The position numbers and the translations under genes are program-made. Shown piece by piece: positions 1 through 11,901 of a stretch of DNA of 36,579 nucleotides; position 1 is the first letter of the stretch, and the number at the start of each line of letters is the position of its first letter. Below the pieces are notes generated by a model. It made no database searches. It was not told where the DNA came from and saw nothing but the letters and a program-made list of their open reading frames with translations. The DNA comes from Macrococcoides goetzii (GTDB taxonomy: Bacteria; Bacillota; Bacilli; Staphylococcales; Staphylococcaceae), in assembly GCF_002742385.2 (NCBI RefSeq), contig NZ_MJBI02000012.1, positions 1-36,579 of the forward strand. Reading direction: 5' to 3'.

Positions 1-98
1 AGAGGTCACACCTGTTCCCATACCGAACACAGAAGTTAAGCTCTCTAGCGCCGATGGTAGTTGGTCTTACGATCCGCGAGAGTAGGACGTTGCCGGGC
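1..98 (+). rRNA. rrf: 5S ribosomal RNA, 3' part (5' end cut by window)
   Basis: The sequence has typical Firmicutes 5S landmarks: the block around CCCATACCGAACAC, then GAAGTTAAGC, CGCCGATGGTAG and GAGAGTAGGACG. About 17 bases of the 5' end lie outside the window, judging from the second copy at the right end, which does show its start. The 3' end near base 98 is placed by pairing with that start (TCTGGTGACG). It is probably the last gene of an rRNA operon to the left. Confidence 0.95.
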
Positions 99-112
99 AG
101 ATTTATAGTAAT

Positions 113-170
113 ACCTTAAATGGATGCGATGAGCCGCAAACGAGTGACCTGTTAAGGTCTCTTTTTTTTT
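113..170 (+). terminator. Intrinsic terminator after 5S rRNA
   Basis: ACCTTAA (113-119) pairs with TTAAGGT (152-158), followed by CTC and a run of T. The loop is unusually long, about 32 bases, and I see no convincing inner stem. It lies where an rRNA operon would end. Confidence 0.6.
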
Positions 171-218
171 GCATTTTTTTAAGTGTTTTTATTATTAGAT
201 ACTTAGTTTTAAAAATGT

Positions 219-227
219 TGGTACAAT
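219..227 (+). promoter_or_regulatory. Extended -10 promoter candidate for the decarboxylase gene
   Basis: TGG followed by TACAAT gives an extended -10 element (TGnTAnAAT type). No good -35 is visible at the right distance. It sits about 70 bases before the start codon and after the rRNA terminator. Confidence 0.4.
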
Positions 228-294
228 AATAGATAGAAGTAATGAAAATGTTTAACATATAGAAATGATTTGTAAAATTAAAGGAGTTCTTTCT

Positions 295-1647
295 ATGAAA
301 ATGTATAATGCTATGATTGAACATTTTAAACAAATTCCAATTTCACTGCATGTTCCTGGTCACCATTATCAAACGATAGGACATCTTGATAACTTAGAAT
401 TAAAATACGATGTTACAGAAATTTCAGGTATGGATGATTATCATCATCCTGATGATATTATAAAGAATAGTCAATTATCGATTAACAAAGTGGGGTATGA
501 TTCTCGCTTTCTAGTGAATGGTACAACTGTCGGTTTACTGGCAGTGATTCTTTCTTTTATAGAAGCTGGTGAAGTTCCGAGTGTTGCTATTATGAGAAAT
601 GCGCACAAATCAATTTATAATGCGATTGCATTGGGAAAAGGTAGCGCATATATTTTACCGACAAATGTTTCAGATACTACAAAAGAGTATAGTGGAATTG
701 ATATAGGAGCTATTGATAAAGATGTGTTGCCTCATATTAAATTAGTGGTATTAACATATCCTAATTATTTTGGTGAAACATATGATATTAAAGCGGCAAT
801 TGATTATTTTCACAGTTATCATATTCCTGTATTAATTGATGAAGCGCATGGCGCGCATTTTGATATTTCAGAACATTTTCCTGTAAGTTCATTAAAATAC
901 GCGGCTGATTTCGTAGTACAGTCTTATCATAAGACATTACCTGCATTTACAATGAGTTCAGTTATTCATATAAATCATGCTATTTCTGAAGATATAAAAT
1001 ATCAGATAAATCATCTACTTTCGATATTACAATCTTCTAGTCCTTCGTATATGCTAATGCTAGGTTTAGAACACGCAGATACCTTTTATAAGCATTATAA
1101 AGATAGATTATTTTTTAAGCGTAGAACGACATTACTAAAAGCACTGAGAAAAGTTTTTGATGTTATAGAAGCAGAGGATCCACTGAAGATAATGTTGATG
1201 CACGAGCATTATAGTGGTATAGAATTAGCGCATTTATTAGAGAGATACGGTATATTTACTGAGTTGAGTAATGAAAAGTTTGTATTATGTGTATTGCCAT
1301 TATGGCATGAGGATGATCGTTATTTATTTGAGTTATTGATTGATAGAGTAAATAATATAAAATTAGATAGTAACAGAGATAGTAATGAAGTTAAAAGTGA
1401 GATGTTATATAATCAATTAGATGGAAGTTATATTGCCCAAACTTCAAATAATATTATCAATATAACGTTAGATGAAAGTATAGGTCGTGTATGTGCAGAA
1501 CATATTATTCCGTATCCTCCAGGTATTCCTTATATATTAGAGGGAGAAATGATTACGGAGGAGCAAGTTCAACATGTAAAATCATTTATTTCTGATGGTG
1601 GAAAAATACATGGTATCTATGATTATAAAATTCGTGTGTGGGAGTAG
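295..1647 (+). CDS. Orn/Lys/Arg decarboxylase-family PLP enzyme (YaaO-like)
   Basis: This 450-residue protein has a fold-type I PLP architecture. The N-terminal HVPGHH motif, the IDEAHGAHF segment (Asp binding the cofactor) and SYHKTLPAFTMSS, whose lysine should hold PLP, are all typical of the Orn/Lys/Arg decarboxylase group. B. subtilis has yaaO at the same place beside tmk. The start at 295 is chosen because AAGGAG (281-286) lies 8 bases upstream; an in-frame ATG at 265 has no such site. The protein is shorter than the large acid-inducible decarboxylases, and the substrate cannot be told from sequence. A role in polyamine or amino-acid metabolism is only inferred. Confidence 0.85.
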   Translation: MKMYNAMIEHFKQIPISLHVPGHHYQTIGHLDNLELKYDVTEISGMDDYHHPDDIIKNSQLSINKVGYDSRFLVNGTTVGLLAVILSFIEAGEVPSVAIMRNAHKSIYNAIALGKGSAYILPTNVSDTTKEYSGIDIGAIDKDVLPHIKLVVLTYPNYFGETYDIKAAIDYFHSYHIPVLIDEAHGAHFDISEHFPVSSLKYAADFVVQSYHKTLPAFTMSSVIHINHAISEDIKYQINHLLSILQSSSPSYMLMLGLEHADTFYKHYKDRLFFKRRTTLLKALRKVFDVIEAEDPLKIMLMHEHYSGIELAHLLERYGIFTELSNEKFVLCVLPLWHEDDRYLFELLIDRVNNIKLDSNRDSNEVKSEMLYNQLDGSYIAQTSNNIINITLDESIGRVCAEHIIPYPPGIPYILEGEMITEEQVQHVKSFISDGGKIHGIYDYKIRVWE

Positions 1648-1656
1648 GAGTTAATA

Positions 1657-2271
1657 ATGAGTTATTTTATAACAATTGAAGGTCCGGAAGGTTCAGGTAA
1701 AAGTACGGTTATTAAAGCATTAGCGAATGAATTAAGTAACGATTTTGAAGTAGTTACTACGAGAGAACCTGGTGGTATAAAAATTAGTGAAGATATCCGT
1801 AATATCATTTTAGATGATGCGAGTGCAATGGATTACAGAACAGAGGCGTTATTATTTGCTGCAAGCCGTAGACAACATCTTGTAGAAAAAGTATTACCAG
1901 CACTTCAAATGGGTAAGATTGTATTATGTGATCGTTTTATTGATAGTTCATTAGCCTACCAAGGTTATGCGCGTGGTATCGGGATTGACGAAATTCGTGC
2001 TATCAATGAATTTGCAATTGAAGGTAAATATCCGGATTTAACGTTATATTTACGTGTTGAACCTGAAATTGGTTTATTACGTATTAAAGATAATTCACGT
2101 GAAACAAACCGATTAGACAAAGAACAGATTGATTTTCACCAACGTGTAGTTAAGGGATATGATGAATTACTTCATTTACATCCAGAGAGAATTAAATTGA
2201 TTGATGCTTCTAAACCTCTTTTAGAAGTAGTTAATGATTGTTTAGAAGCAATTAATAAGAGCATTAACTAG
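1657..2271 (+). CDS. tmk: Thymidylate kinase
   Basis: It phosphorylates dTMP to dTDP with ATP, an essential step of dTTP supply in the cytosol. The 204-residue length is normal. The P-loop GPEGSGKST lies at residues 9-17, TREPGG follows near 36-41, and DRFIDSSLAYQG near 90 is the DRY/H-type catalytic and dTMP-binding segment. It begins 9 bases after the upstream gene, with GGAG just before the ATG, so the two are probably co-transcribed. The pairing with holB two genes later is the usual Firmicutes arrangement. Confidence 0.97.
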   Translation: MSYFITIEGPEGSGKSTVIKALANELSNDFEVVTTREPGGIKISEDIRNIILDDASAMDYRTEALLFAASRRQHLVEKVLPALQMGKIVLCDRFIDSSLAYQGYARGIGIDEIRAINEFAIEGKYPDLTLYLRVEPEIGLLRIKDNSRETNRLDKEQIDFHQRVVKGYDELLHLHPERIKLIDASKPLLEVVNDCLEAINKSIN

Positions 2272-2275
2272 TTTG

Positions 2276-2284
2276 TGATATAAT
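2276..2284 (+). promoter_or_regulatory. Extended -10 promoter candidate for pstA
   Basis: TGATATAAT is a perfect extended -10 (TGn plus TATAAT) 22 bases before the pstA start codon, implying a leader of only about 15 bases. The -35 region is poor. Confidence 0.45.
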
Positions 2285-2293
2285 TGATGATAA

Positions 2294-2635
<342 letters not shown>

Positions 2636-2638
2636 TAT

Positions 2639-2661
2639 AAGCTGCCATGTGCAGCTTTTTG
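2639..2661 (+). terminator. Intrinsic terminator after pstA
   Basis: AAGCTGC and GCAGCTT form a 7-bp stem around the loop CATGT, followed by a short T run. It is compact and may be only partly efficient, allowing read-through into holB. Confidence 0.65.
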
Positions 2662-2683
2662 ATTATATAAAGGAGTAGATTGA

Positions 2684-3604
2684 ATGCTTAAGCAGCTGCA
2701 GCATCTTATCGATAATAATAAATTAAGTCATGCTTATTTGTTTGATGGGCAAAATAGAGGCCAGTTAAAAGATGAAGCAATGCATTTCGCGGCAAAAATA
2801 CTTTGTAGTGATAATGATATATGTCAAAGTCGCGTTCAGAATTTAAATCACGCGGATTTCATCCTTCTAGAAACAAGTGAAGCCACGATAAAAAAAGAGT
2901 TAATAGAAGATTTGTTACATCGTATGAATCAAAAACCGATTGAAGGCACACATAAAGTCTATATTATTATGGATTTTGATAAAGTAACGGTACAAGGTGA
3001 AAATAGTATATTAAAATTTTTAGAGGAACCACCAGTAAATACTGTAGCAATATTAGTAACAACTGCACCAAAATCCATCTTACCGACCATCCATTCAAGA
3101 TGTCAGCATATCTTTATACAAGCTAGTGAAGATGATTTAACCAAGCATAGTGATCTGGATATTCCAAAATCTGTTCTGGCGACGATGAATGGTCTTAACT
3201 TAAGTAAAGAAGAAGCAGTGGAATGGTATGAGACACATCAATTTAATGATTTAAAGGGTGTAATAATTAAGTGGTGCCAAACTTTACTAAACAGTGATAC
3301 AATGGGATTAATTCAAATTGTCAACATTTTGGATACACTCGATTCGCGAGAGAAACAATTGATGGGAATAGACATGATTCAACTGTATCTACAGGATTTG
3401 ATGTATGTACTCATTGGAGATAATGTAGTAAGTTATCCTGAAATGGAAGAACATATTCAACAGCAGGCAAATCTACTGACGATTGATAAATGTTTAGCAA
3501 TGATAGATCATACACTTACAGCGAAACAGCAATTGTTACAATATGTTAATATAACATTAGTGTATGAAGCTTTAGCGATTCAAATGCTCAATGAGGTGAA
3601 ATAA
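2684..3604 (+). CDS. holB: DNA polymerase III delta' subunit
   Basis: This clamp-loader subunit of the replicase has 306 residues, the length seen in staphylococci. Near residues 95-125 is the stretch around DFDKVTVQGENSILKFLEEPP, followed by TIHSRCQ, the SRC motif that supplies the arginine finger in clamp loaders. As expected for delta', there is no proper Walker A. The zinc-module region (CSDNDICQSRVQ) keeps only two cysteines of the usual four, so it probably does not bind zinc. AAAGGAG lies 9 bases before the ATG. The stop overlaps the ricT start (ATAATG), which suggests translational coupling. Confidence 0.93.
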   Translation: MLKQLQHLIDNNKLSHAYLFDGQNRGQLKDEAMHFAAKILCSDNDICQSRVQNLNHADFILLETSEATIKKELIEDLLHRMNQKPIEGTHKVYIIMDFDKVTVQGENSILKFLEEPPVNTVAILVTTAPKSILPTIHSRCQHIFIQASEDDLTKHSDLDIPKSVLATMNGLNLSKEEAVEWYETHQFNDLKGVIIKWCQTLLNSDTMGLIQIVNILDTLDSREKQLMGIDMIQLYLQDLMYVLIGDNVVSYPEMEEHIQQQANLLTIDKCLAMIDHTLTAKQQLLQYVNITLVYEALAIQMLNEVK

Positions 3605-4404
3605 TGATAGAAATAATAGGCGTGAAATTTCAGAAATCAGGTAAAACAGAATATTACCAACCTGGTGATGAACAATTTTCAGTCAATGAATTAGTAGTAA
3701 TTGATAATAAAAAACGTGGTGTTGAACTTGCCCGTGTTATTATTCCAAATAAAGAAGTACCGATTGAAGACGTAGTGATGCCAGTACCAATGATTAGTCG
3801 TAAAGCAACGGAAAATGATATTTTAAAGTATGAACAGAATATGTTAGACGCTGATCATGCATTAGAGCTATGTAAACAACACGTTAAAAATCATGAACTC
3901 GATATGCGCTTAGTAAATGCAACCTATACATTAGATAAAGCAAAGATTATTTTTAACTTTACTGCTAATGAGCGTGTGGATTTTCGTGAATTAGTTAAAA
4001 GTTTAGCCTATGATCTAAAAACACGCATTGAATTACGTCAAATCGGTGTAAGAGATGAAGCGAAGATTCTAGGTGGCATTGGTCCTTGCGGTCGTAGTTT
4101 ATGCTGTGCAACTTATTTAGGTGATTTTGAACCCGTATCGATAAAAATGGCAAAAGATCAGAATTTATCATTAAATCCTACTAAAATTTCAGGTGCATGT
4201 GGTCGTTTAATGTGTTGTTTGAAATACGAAAATGATTATTACGAAGAAACAAGAAGAAGATTACCTGATATTGGGGAAGAAATTCAAACACCTGAAGGAC
4301 CTGGTCGTGTTATCGGTTTAAATATATTAGATGTGACGATGCAAGTAAAATTAAAGAGTATGGAAACACCAATCGTTTATCATATCGACGAGGTACAAGT
4401 TTAG
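3604..4404 (+). CDS. ricT: PSP1-domain protein RicT (YaaT), Ric complex subunit
   Basis: This 266-residue protein has the PSP1 C-terminal domain. In B. subtilis RicT joins RicA and RicF in an Fe-S-containing complex that assists RNase Y-dependent mRNA processing. The cysteine clusters [12 protein letters not shown] (near 160-170) and [13 protein letters not shown] (near 197-209) are intact and are the likely cluster ligands. The start overlaps the last base of the holB stop. It is followed after 10 bases by yabA, so holB-ricT-yabA form one unit. The Bacillus function is inferred to apply here. Confidence 0.92.
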   Translation: MIEIIGVKFQKSGKTEYYQPGDEQFSVNELVVIDNKKRGVELARVIIPNKEVPIEDVVMPVPMISRKATENDILKYEQNMLDADHALELCKQHVKNHELDMRLVNATYTLDKAKIIFNFTANERVDFRELVKSLAYDLKTRIELRQIGVRDEAKILGGIGPCGRSLCCATYLGDFEPVSIKMAKDQNLSLNPTKISGACGRLMCCLKYENDYYEETRRRLPDIGEEIQTPEGPGRVIGLNILDVTMQVKLKSMETPIVYHIDEVQV

Positions 4405-4414
4405 GAGGTTTATC

Positions 4415-4747
4415 ATGAACCGCGATGAATTATTCAATGCTTTAACTAAGCTGGAGAAACAAATTAATAATATAAATGATAGTTATGAAACATTAAAAGA
4501 ACTGACGGTTGCTTTAGTCGAAGAAAATGTTGCTTTAAAGTTAGAAAATGATAATTTGCAACGTTTCATTCAGATACCTAAAGAAGAAGAGGAACCTAAA
4601 AAGAATAGTAAAGTTCTTCAAAGTAAAGATAATTTAGCGATGCTTTACGCAGAAGGCTTTCATATTTGTCCGACAGATTTATTTGGCAAACACCGTGGTG
4701 GTGGAGACTGTATTTTTTGTTTAAGCTTACTATCTGATAAAGAATAA
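4415..4747 (+). CDS. yabA: Replication initiation control protein YabA
   Basis: YabA of Bacillus and Staphylococcus binds DnaA and the sliding clamp DnaN and restrains initiation at oriC. The 110-residue protein has an N-terminal coiled-coil-like helix (about 1-60, rich in Leu, Glu, Lys and Asn) for tetramer formation. A C-terminal zinc motif follows, [21 protein letters not shown], with one His and three Cys. TAGGAGG directly precedes the start. Its place after holB and ricT is the standard order. Confidence 0.93.
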   Translation: MNRDELFNALTKLEKQINNINDSYETLKELTVALVEENVALKLENDNLQRFIQIPKEEEEPKKNSKVLQSKDNLAMLYAEGFHICPTDLFGKHRGGGDCIFCLSLLSDKE

Positions 4748-4770
4748 AAAGAGGCGTAAGCCTTTTTTTA
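4746..4770 (+). terminator. Intrinsic terminator after yabA
   Basis: AAAAAGAGGC pairs with GCCTTTTTTT around the loop GTAA, with one G-T wobble. It overlaps the yabA stop codon and ends just before the trmN6 ribosome site, so it may be leaky. Confidence 0.6.
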
Positions 4771-4781
4771 TTGGAGGAATT

Positions 4782-5513
4782 ATGATGTTGTTAGAAAATG
4801 AAAGATTTGATCAATTAATTAAAGAAAATTTATCCATCATTCAAAATGATGATGTGTTTTCTTTTTCAACAGATGCATTGCTACTTGCACACCTTACGCC
4901 TTTAAAGAAAAAGGACAAAGTGATAGATATTTGTTCAGGGAATGGCATTATTCCTTTATTATTATCTCATCGTACAAACATGCCGATAGAAGCAATCGAA
5001 ATTCAGTCACAACTTGTGGATATGGCAAGGCGATCTGTTCAATATAACAAACTGGAAGAACAGATTTGTATGCACGAGATGGACATAAAGTGCGTAAAAC
5101 AAAATTTTATACCCAGTCAATTTGATGTTGTAACATGTAATCCTCCTTACTTTAGAGCGAATCAGGAGTATCAGCATTTGAAGGAAGCTCATCGCATCGC
5201 AAGAACTGAAGTGCTTTGTACGTTTTTAGATTGCGTCCAGTCTGCAAATCATTTATTGAAGCAAGGAGGAAAAATGGTTGTTGTTCAACGTGCTGATCGA
5301 TTGATTGATGTGCTTTCTGATATGAGAACAGTTGGTATTGAACCTAAAGTTATCTATCCTATCTATTCATCTCCTAATAAACCTACTGCGATTACAGTTG
5401 TTGTCGTTGGTATAAAAGGTGGTAAACCAGATGTGAAGGTTATGGCGCCATTTTATATCTATAATACGGATGGGACTTATTCTAAATCGATGAATGAGGT
5501 ATATTATGGATAA
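4782..5513 (+). CDS. trmN6: tRNA1(Val) A37 N6-methyltransferase family (YabB)
   Basis: A class I SAM-dependent methyltransferase of 243 residues. [13 protein letters not shown] near the N-terminus is typical of the TrmN6/YabB group. [13 protein letters not shown] near residue 48 is the SAM-binding motif I, and NPPYF near 118 is the N6-adenine methylase catalytic motif. Two adjacent ATGs (4782, 4785) are possible; GGAGG at 4773-4777 is spaced better for 4785, so the true N-terminus may be one residue shorter. The end overlaps yazA by 8 bases. The exact tRNA target is inferred from the family. Confidence 0.9.
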   Translation: MMLLENERFDQLIKENLSIIQNDDVFSFSTDALLLAHLTPLKKKDKVIDICSGNGIIPLLLSHRTNMPIEAIEIQSQLVDMARRSVQYNKLEEQICMHEMDIKCVKQNFIPSQFDVVTCNPPYFRANQEYQHLKEAHRIARTEVLCTFLDCVQSANHLLKQGGKMVVVQRADRLIDVLSDMRTVGIEPKVIYPIYSSPNKPTAITVVVVGIKGGKPDVKVMAPFYIYNTDGTYSKSMNEVYYG

Positions 5514-5760
5514 TCATTATATTTATATATTAGAATGTAGTGATGGTACACTGTATACAGGCTATACAAATGATCTGGAGAAAAGGCTCCATACCCATAA
5601 CGAAGGCAAAGGTGCAAAGTATACAAGAGTAAGATTACCGGTGAAACGCGTATATGAAGAAAGTTTTGAAACGAAAAGTGCAGCGATGCAAAGAGAGTAT
5701 GCGATTAAACAATTAACACGTTCACAAAAGATTAAATTAATACAGGGAGGTACCTTATGA
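5506..5760 (+). CDS. yazA: GIY-YIG domain protein YazA (UPF0213)
   Basis: A small 84-residue protein made of one GIY-YIG nuclease-like domain. [19 protein letters not shown] gives the two motif strands, followed by a conserved [15 protein letters not shown] segment. The start at 5506 is preferred because ATGAGG (5494-5499) is its ribosome site; an in-frame ATG at 5494 would put that site inside the gene. It overlaps trmN6 by 8 bases and rsmI by ATGA, so all three are likely co-translated. The biological role of this family is not established. Confidence 0.88.
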   Translation: MDNHYIYILECSDGTLYTGYTNDLEKRLHTHNEGKGAKYTRVRLPVKRVYEESFETKSAAMQREYAIKQLTRSQKIKLIQGGTL

Positions 5761-6596
5761 GCGGTATCTTATATTTAGTAGGTACACCAATCGGCAATTT
5801 AGAAGATATTACATTTAGAGCGGTAAGAATGTTAAAAGAAGCGGATATCATATTATGTGAAGACACAAGAGTGACTAAAAAACTCGTTATGCATTATGAC
5901 ATTGATACACCATTAAAAAGCTACCATGAACATAATAAAGATCAGGTGACAGATTATATTATCGATTTATTGTTAGAAGGGAATCATATCGCATTGGTTT
6001 CTGATGCAGGACTTCCTCTTATAAGTGATCCGGGATATGAACTGGTTGTGGTGGCACGTGAGAAAGGTATTAAAGTTGAAACAGTGCCAGGTGCTAATGC
6101 CGCACTTACTGCTTTAATGACAAGTGGTATTAGCTCTTATTCATTTTTATTTGATGGTTTTTTACCACGCAAAGATAGTGAAAAGAAAGAGCGACTCGTA
6201 GCGCTTATGGCTTTACCTCACACCACCATAATCTACGAATCACCGTTTCGCGTGAAACATACATTAGAAGTGATTGCAAAAATAGACAGTACACGTAAAA
6301 TATCCATTGCACGTGAACTGACTAAGAAATTTGAGCAAGTTGAAACGGATTCAGTGTTGTATCTATTAGAACGACTGGACAAAGATATTAATCTTAAAGG
6401 TGAGTTTGTTCTTATAATTGAAGGCAGCACAGGCGAAAATAATGTGAACTGGTGGTCAGAAATGACGGTTGAAGATCACGTCAATCACTATGTTAAAGAA
6501 GGATTACGAAATAAAGAGGCGATTAAACAAGTTGCTTTAGATAGAGAAATGAAGAAGAACGAAGTGTACCAAATGTATCATGTCGATACAAAATAA
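5757..6596 (+). CDS. rsmI: 16S rRNA (cytidine1402-2'-O)-methyltransferase
   Basis: RsmI methylates the 2'-OH of C1402 in the decoding centre of 16S rRNA. The 279-residue protein has a tetrapyrrole-methylase-type fold: [16 protein letters not shown] at residues 7-22, [12 protein letters not shown] near 40, [16 protein letters not shown] near 85, and a [15 protein letters not shown] segment near 110. GGAGGT lies ahead of the start, which overlaps the yazA stop. It is the last plus-strand gene before the convergent terminator with abrB. Confidence 0.95.
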   Translation: MSGILYLVGTPIGNLEDITFRAVRMLKEADIILCEDTRVTKKLVMHYDIDTPLKSYHEHNKDQVTDYIIDLLLEGNHIALVSDAGLPLISDPGYELVVVAREKGIKVETVPGANAALTALMTSGISSYSFLFDGFLPRKDSEKKERLVALMALPHTTIIYESPFRVKHTLEVIAKIDSTRKISIARELTKKFEQVETDSVLYLLERLDKDINLKGEFVLIIEGSTGENNVNWWSEMTVEDHVNHYVKEGLRNKEAIKQVALDREMKKNEVYQMYHVDTK

Positions 6597-6631
6597 AAAG
6601 GTTCGAATCCATTTGGACTCGAACCTTTTTA
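6595..6631. terminator. Bidirectional terminator between rsmI and abrB
   Basis: A 16-bp stem (AAAAAGGTTCGAATCC against GGACTCGAACCTTTTT, one mismatch) around ATTT, flanked by A and T runs on both sides. It can end transcription from rsmI and from abrB. The stem happens to contain GGTTCGAATCC, which resembles a tRNA T arm. Confidence 0.85.
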
Positions 6632-6641
6632 TTTTTATATC

Positions 6642-6917
6642 TTATTTATCTTTAGCTTCGATCTCTTTTAAGATTTGTTCAACGCCTTCTTTAGATAATA
6701 CTAATTTACCACCTGCTAATAAATAGTTATCTTCAGAAACATCACCAGTTACAGCACAAGTCATGCTTGGTTTATATTTTTTTAAGATAATTTTATCTGC
6801 ATCAGTATAGATTTCTAAAGCGTCTTTTTCAGCGATGTCTAAAATACGACGTAATTCGATTGGAATAACTACACGTCCTAATTCGTCAACTTTTCTTACG
6901 ATACCAGTAGATTTCAT
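6642..6917 (-). CDS. abrB: AbrB-family transition-state regulator
   Basis: A 91-residue DNA-binding protein very close to B. subtilis AbrB. STGIVRKVDELGRVVIPIEL begins the swapped-hairpin DNA-binding domain (about 1-50), and the C-terminal part (MTCAVTGDVSEDN, LAGGKLVLSKEGVEQIL) is the tetramerisation region. GGAGG precedes the ATG on the minus strand. It is the only minus-strand gene, divergent from metG, with a good promoter at 7005-7033. In Bacillus AbrB represses post-exponential genes and its own promoter. The organism seems non-sporulating, so its targets here are unknown. Confidence 0.93.
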   Translation of the reverse strand: MKSTGIVRKVDELGRVVIPIELRRILDIAEKDALEIYTDADKIILKKYKPSMTCAVTGDVSEDNYLLAGGKLVLSKEGVEQILKEIEAKDK

Positions 6918-7004
6918 AATATATTTCCTCCAAAAATTGTTTTTGTAGTAATTTTAGTAAATTCGACAAAATTAATAAGTGTTTTCGACATTTGTCTTAA
7001 TAAG

Positions 7005-7033
7005 AGTGTACTACCGTATTTTTACATTGTCAA
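7005..7033 (-). promoter_or_regulatory. abrB promoter (sigma-A)
   Basis: Read on the minus strand: TTGACA (7033-7028), a 17-base spacer, then TACACT (7010-7005). The -35 is perfect and the -10 matches 4 of 6. The transcript would start near 6998 and include a leader of about 80 bases. TTCGACA copies lie just downstream, at 6962 and 6984. Confidence 0.7.
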
Positions 7034-7056
7034 CGATATATCATCAAAATCTTTAT

Positions 7057-7084
7057 TTGTAATGGTTTAGTAATGTTATGTAAT
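7057..7084 (+). promoter_or_regulatory. Candidate metG promoter
   Basis: TTGTAA, a 16-base spacer and TGTAAT (5 of 6 to the -10 consensus), about 135 bases before metG. Other weak options exist nearer the gene, such as TTGTCG at 7136. The 303-base abrB-metG gap otherwise holds AT-rich DNA and repeated TTCGACA elements. I see no T-box or other riboswitch. Confidence 0.3.
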
Positions 7085-7193
7085 ATTCAGAATTTGAGAA
7101 CTTTACTTGATTTTACAATATATTAATAATTTTACTTGTCGAATTGTAAAGATTAGTCATATTGAAAAATAACGAAAACTTCTGTATATTTAA

Positions 7194-9194
<2,001 letters not shown>

Positions 9195-9213
9195 AAACAC
9201 GAGGAGTGATACT

Positions 9214-9986
9214 GTGTTAATAGATACACACGTTCATTTAAACGCAGATCAGTACGAAGAAGATTTACAGGAAGTTATAGATAGAGCGCGAGAAAACGGA
9301 ATAGACCGCATGATCGTCGTTGGATTTGATGAAGTAACAATTAAACGCACGATGAAGCTCATTGATCAATACGAATTTGTATATGGTGTAATCGGCTGCA
9401 TCCAGTGGATGCGATTGATTTTACGGATGAGTATTACGATTGGATTAAAGAACTGTCAAAGCATCCTAAAATCGTAGCGATTGGTGAGATGGGATTAGAT
9501 TATCATTGGGATAAATCACCGAAAGATATTCAAAAGGAAGTATTTAAACGTCAAATTCAACTTGCAAAAGAAGTAAATTTACCGATTGTAATTCACAACC
9601 GAGAAGCAACCGCAGACGTAATTGAAATCTTAAAGTCAGAAAATGCGCATGAAGTTGGAGGCGTGATGCACAGCTTCAGTGGTAGCCCTGAAACATGTGA
9701 TGAAGTGTTGAAATTAAACTTTATCATCTCCTTAGGTGGACCAGTAACGTTTAAAAATGCAAAGCAACCAAAGGCAGTAGCACAGCATGTGCCATTAGAT
9801 AAGTTAATCGTGGAGACAGACGCGCCATATTTAACACCACATCCGTATCGTGGGAAACGAAACGAACCGATGCATGTGAAACTTGTAGCAGAAGAAATTG
9901 CGAACTTGCGTGGTATTAGTTATGAAGAAGTTGCGGAACAAACCACGAAAAATGCAGAGCAGCTGTTTGGTGGATTGGGAAAATAA
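9214..9986 (+). pseudogene. tatD: TatD-family metal-dependent DNase, single-base frameshift
   Basis: TatD enzymes are TIM-barrel metal-dependent nucleases of about 257 residues. A GTG start at 9214 follows GAGGAG. The first frame gives MLIDTHVHLNADQY (the HxH metal motif) to VYGVIG at base 9396. The protein then continues one frame over as HPVDAIDFTDEYYDW, GEMGLDYHW, VIHNREA, HSFSG and ETDAPYLTPHPYRGKRNEP up to 9986. Inserting one G near 9398 (GGCTG[G]CATCC) restores IGWHPVDA and a protein of exactly 257 residues. All other motifs are intact. This is either a sequencing or assembly error or a very recent mutation; I favour an error. Confidence 0.88.
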
Positions 9987-10017
9987 GTAGGGACATTTGT
10001 CTCTGCTTATTTTTTTA
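9985..10017 (+). terminator. Intrinsic terminator after tatD
   Basis: AAGTAGGGAC pairs with GTCTCTGCTT (two G-T wobbles) around ATTT, followed by ATTTTTTT. It overlaps the tatD stop. Confidence 0.75.
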
Positions 10018-10052
10018 CTATAAATAATTCTATCCATTTTTAAAATATCAAG

Positions 10053-10058
10053 TATAAT
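10053..10058 (+). promoter_or_regulatory. Candidate -10 for rnmV-ksgA
   Basis: A perfect TATAAT lies 41 bases before the rnmV start and downstream of a terminator, so a promoter is expected here. The -35 is not recognisable. Confidence 0.35.
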
Positions 10059-10098
10059 TGTAATATTGTATATAGATAAGTAAAAAGGAAAGATTGAT

Positions 10099-11539
<1,441 letters not shown>

Positions 11540-11543
11540 AATA

Positions 11544-11572
11544 TTGACAAGCGTAATTTAAATTGATAAAAT
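11544..11572 (+). promoter_or_regulatory. Upstream veg promoter (P1)
   Basis: A perfect TTGACA, a 17-base spacer and TAAAAT (5 of 6). It starts 5 bases after the ksgA stop. Confidence 0.65.
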
Positions 11573-11583
11573 TAAAAATTTTA

Positions 11584-11612
11584 TTGACTATTTACATGCA
11601 AAGTGTTATAAT
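11584..11612 (+). promoter_or_regulatory. Downstream veg promoter (P2)
   Basis: TTGACT, a 17-base spacer and a perfect TATAAT, placed 40 bases downstream of P1. The B. subtilis veg promoter is among the strongest sigma-A promoters, and this near-consensus pair fits. Confidence 0.85.
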
Positions 11613-11637
11613 TTAAGGCATAGTGAGGTGGGTTTCT

Positions 11638-11901
11638 ATGCCAAAAACATTAGTAGACATCAAAAAAATTCTTGATTGTCAGTTAGGAAATCAGATTGTA
11701 CTAAGAGCTAATGGAGGACGTAAAAAGTTAATTGAGCGCCGCGGTGTGCTTAAAGAAACTTATCCATCAGTTTTCGTGGTTGAATTAGACCAAGATAAAC
11801 ATAATTTTGAGCGTGTGTCATATACATATACCGACGTATTGACAGAAAACGTACAAGTAACATTTGTAAATGATCAGCAAGAAGAATTTCTTGTTCAATA
11901 A
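11638..11901 (+). CDS. veg: Veg protein
   Basis: A highly expressed 87-residue Firmicutes protein. [21 protein letters not shown], then [30 protein letters not shown] and [14 protein letters not shown], match B. subtilis Veg along its whole length. In Bacillus, Veg stimulates biofilm matrix expression by acting on SinR. SinR is not visible here, so the role in this organism is open. The ATG at 11638 follows GTGAGGTGG (11622-11630); an in-frame ATG at 11623 would absorb the ribosome site. It is a single-gene unit with tandem promoters and a strong terminator. Confidence 0.93.
   Translation: MPKTLVDIKKILDCQLGNQIVLRANGGRKKLIERRGVLKETYPSVFVVELDQDKHNFERVSYTYTDVLTENVQVTFVNDQQEEFLVQ

Noticed and set aside
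103-333. Possible minus-strand reading frame over the 5S terminator and promoter
   Set aside because: It covers an rRNA terminator and a promoter, has low-complexity AT-rich composition, no ribosome site and no recognisable domain.
6600-6625. tRNA T-arm-like sequence GGTTCGAATCC between rsmI and abrB
   Set aside because: It is part of a symmetric terminator stem with A and T flanks; there is no acceptor stem, anticodon arm or D arm around it.
9375-9410. Programmed ribosomal frameshift in tatD
   Set aside because: There is no slippery heptamer, stop codon or stimulatory structure at the junction; simple loss of one G explains it exactly.
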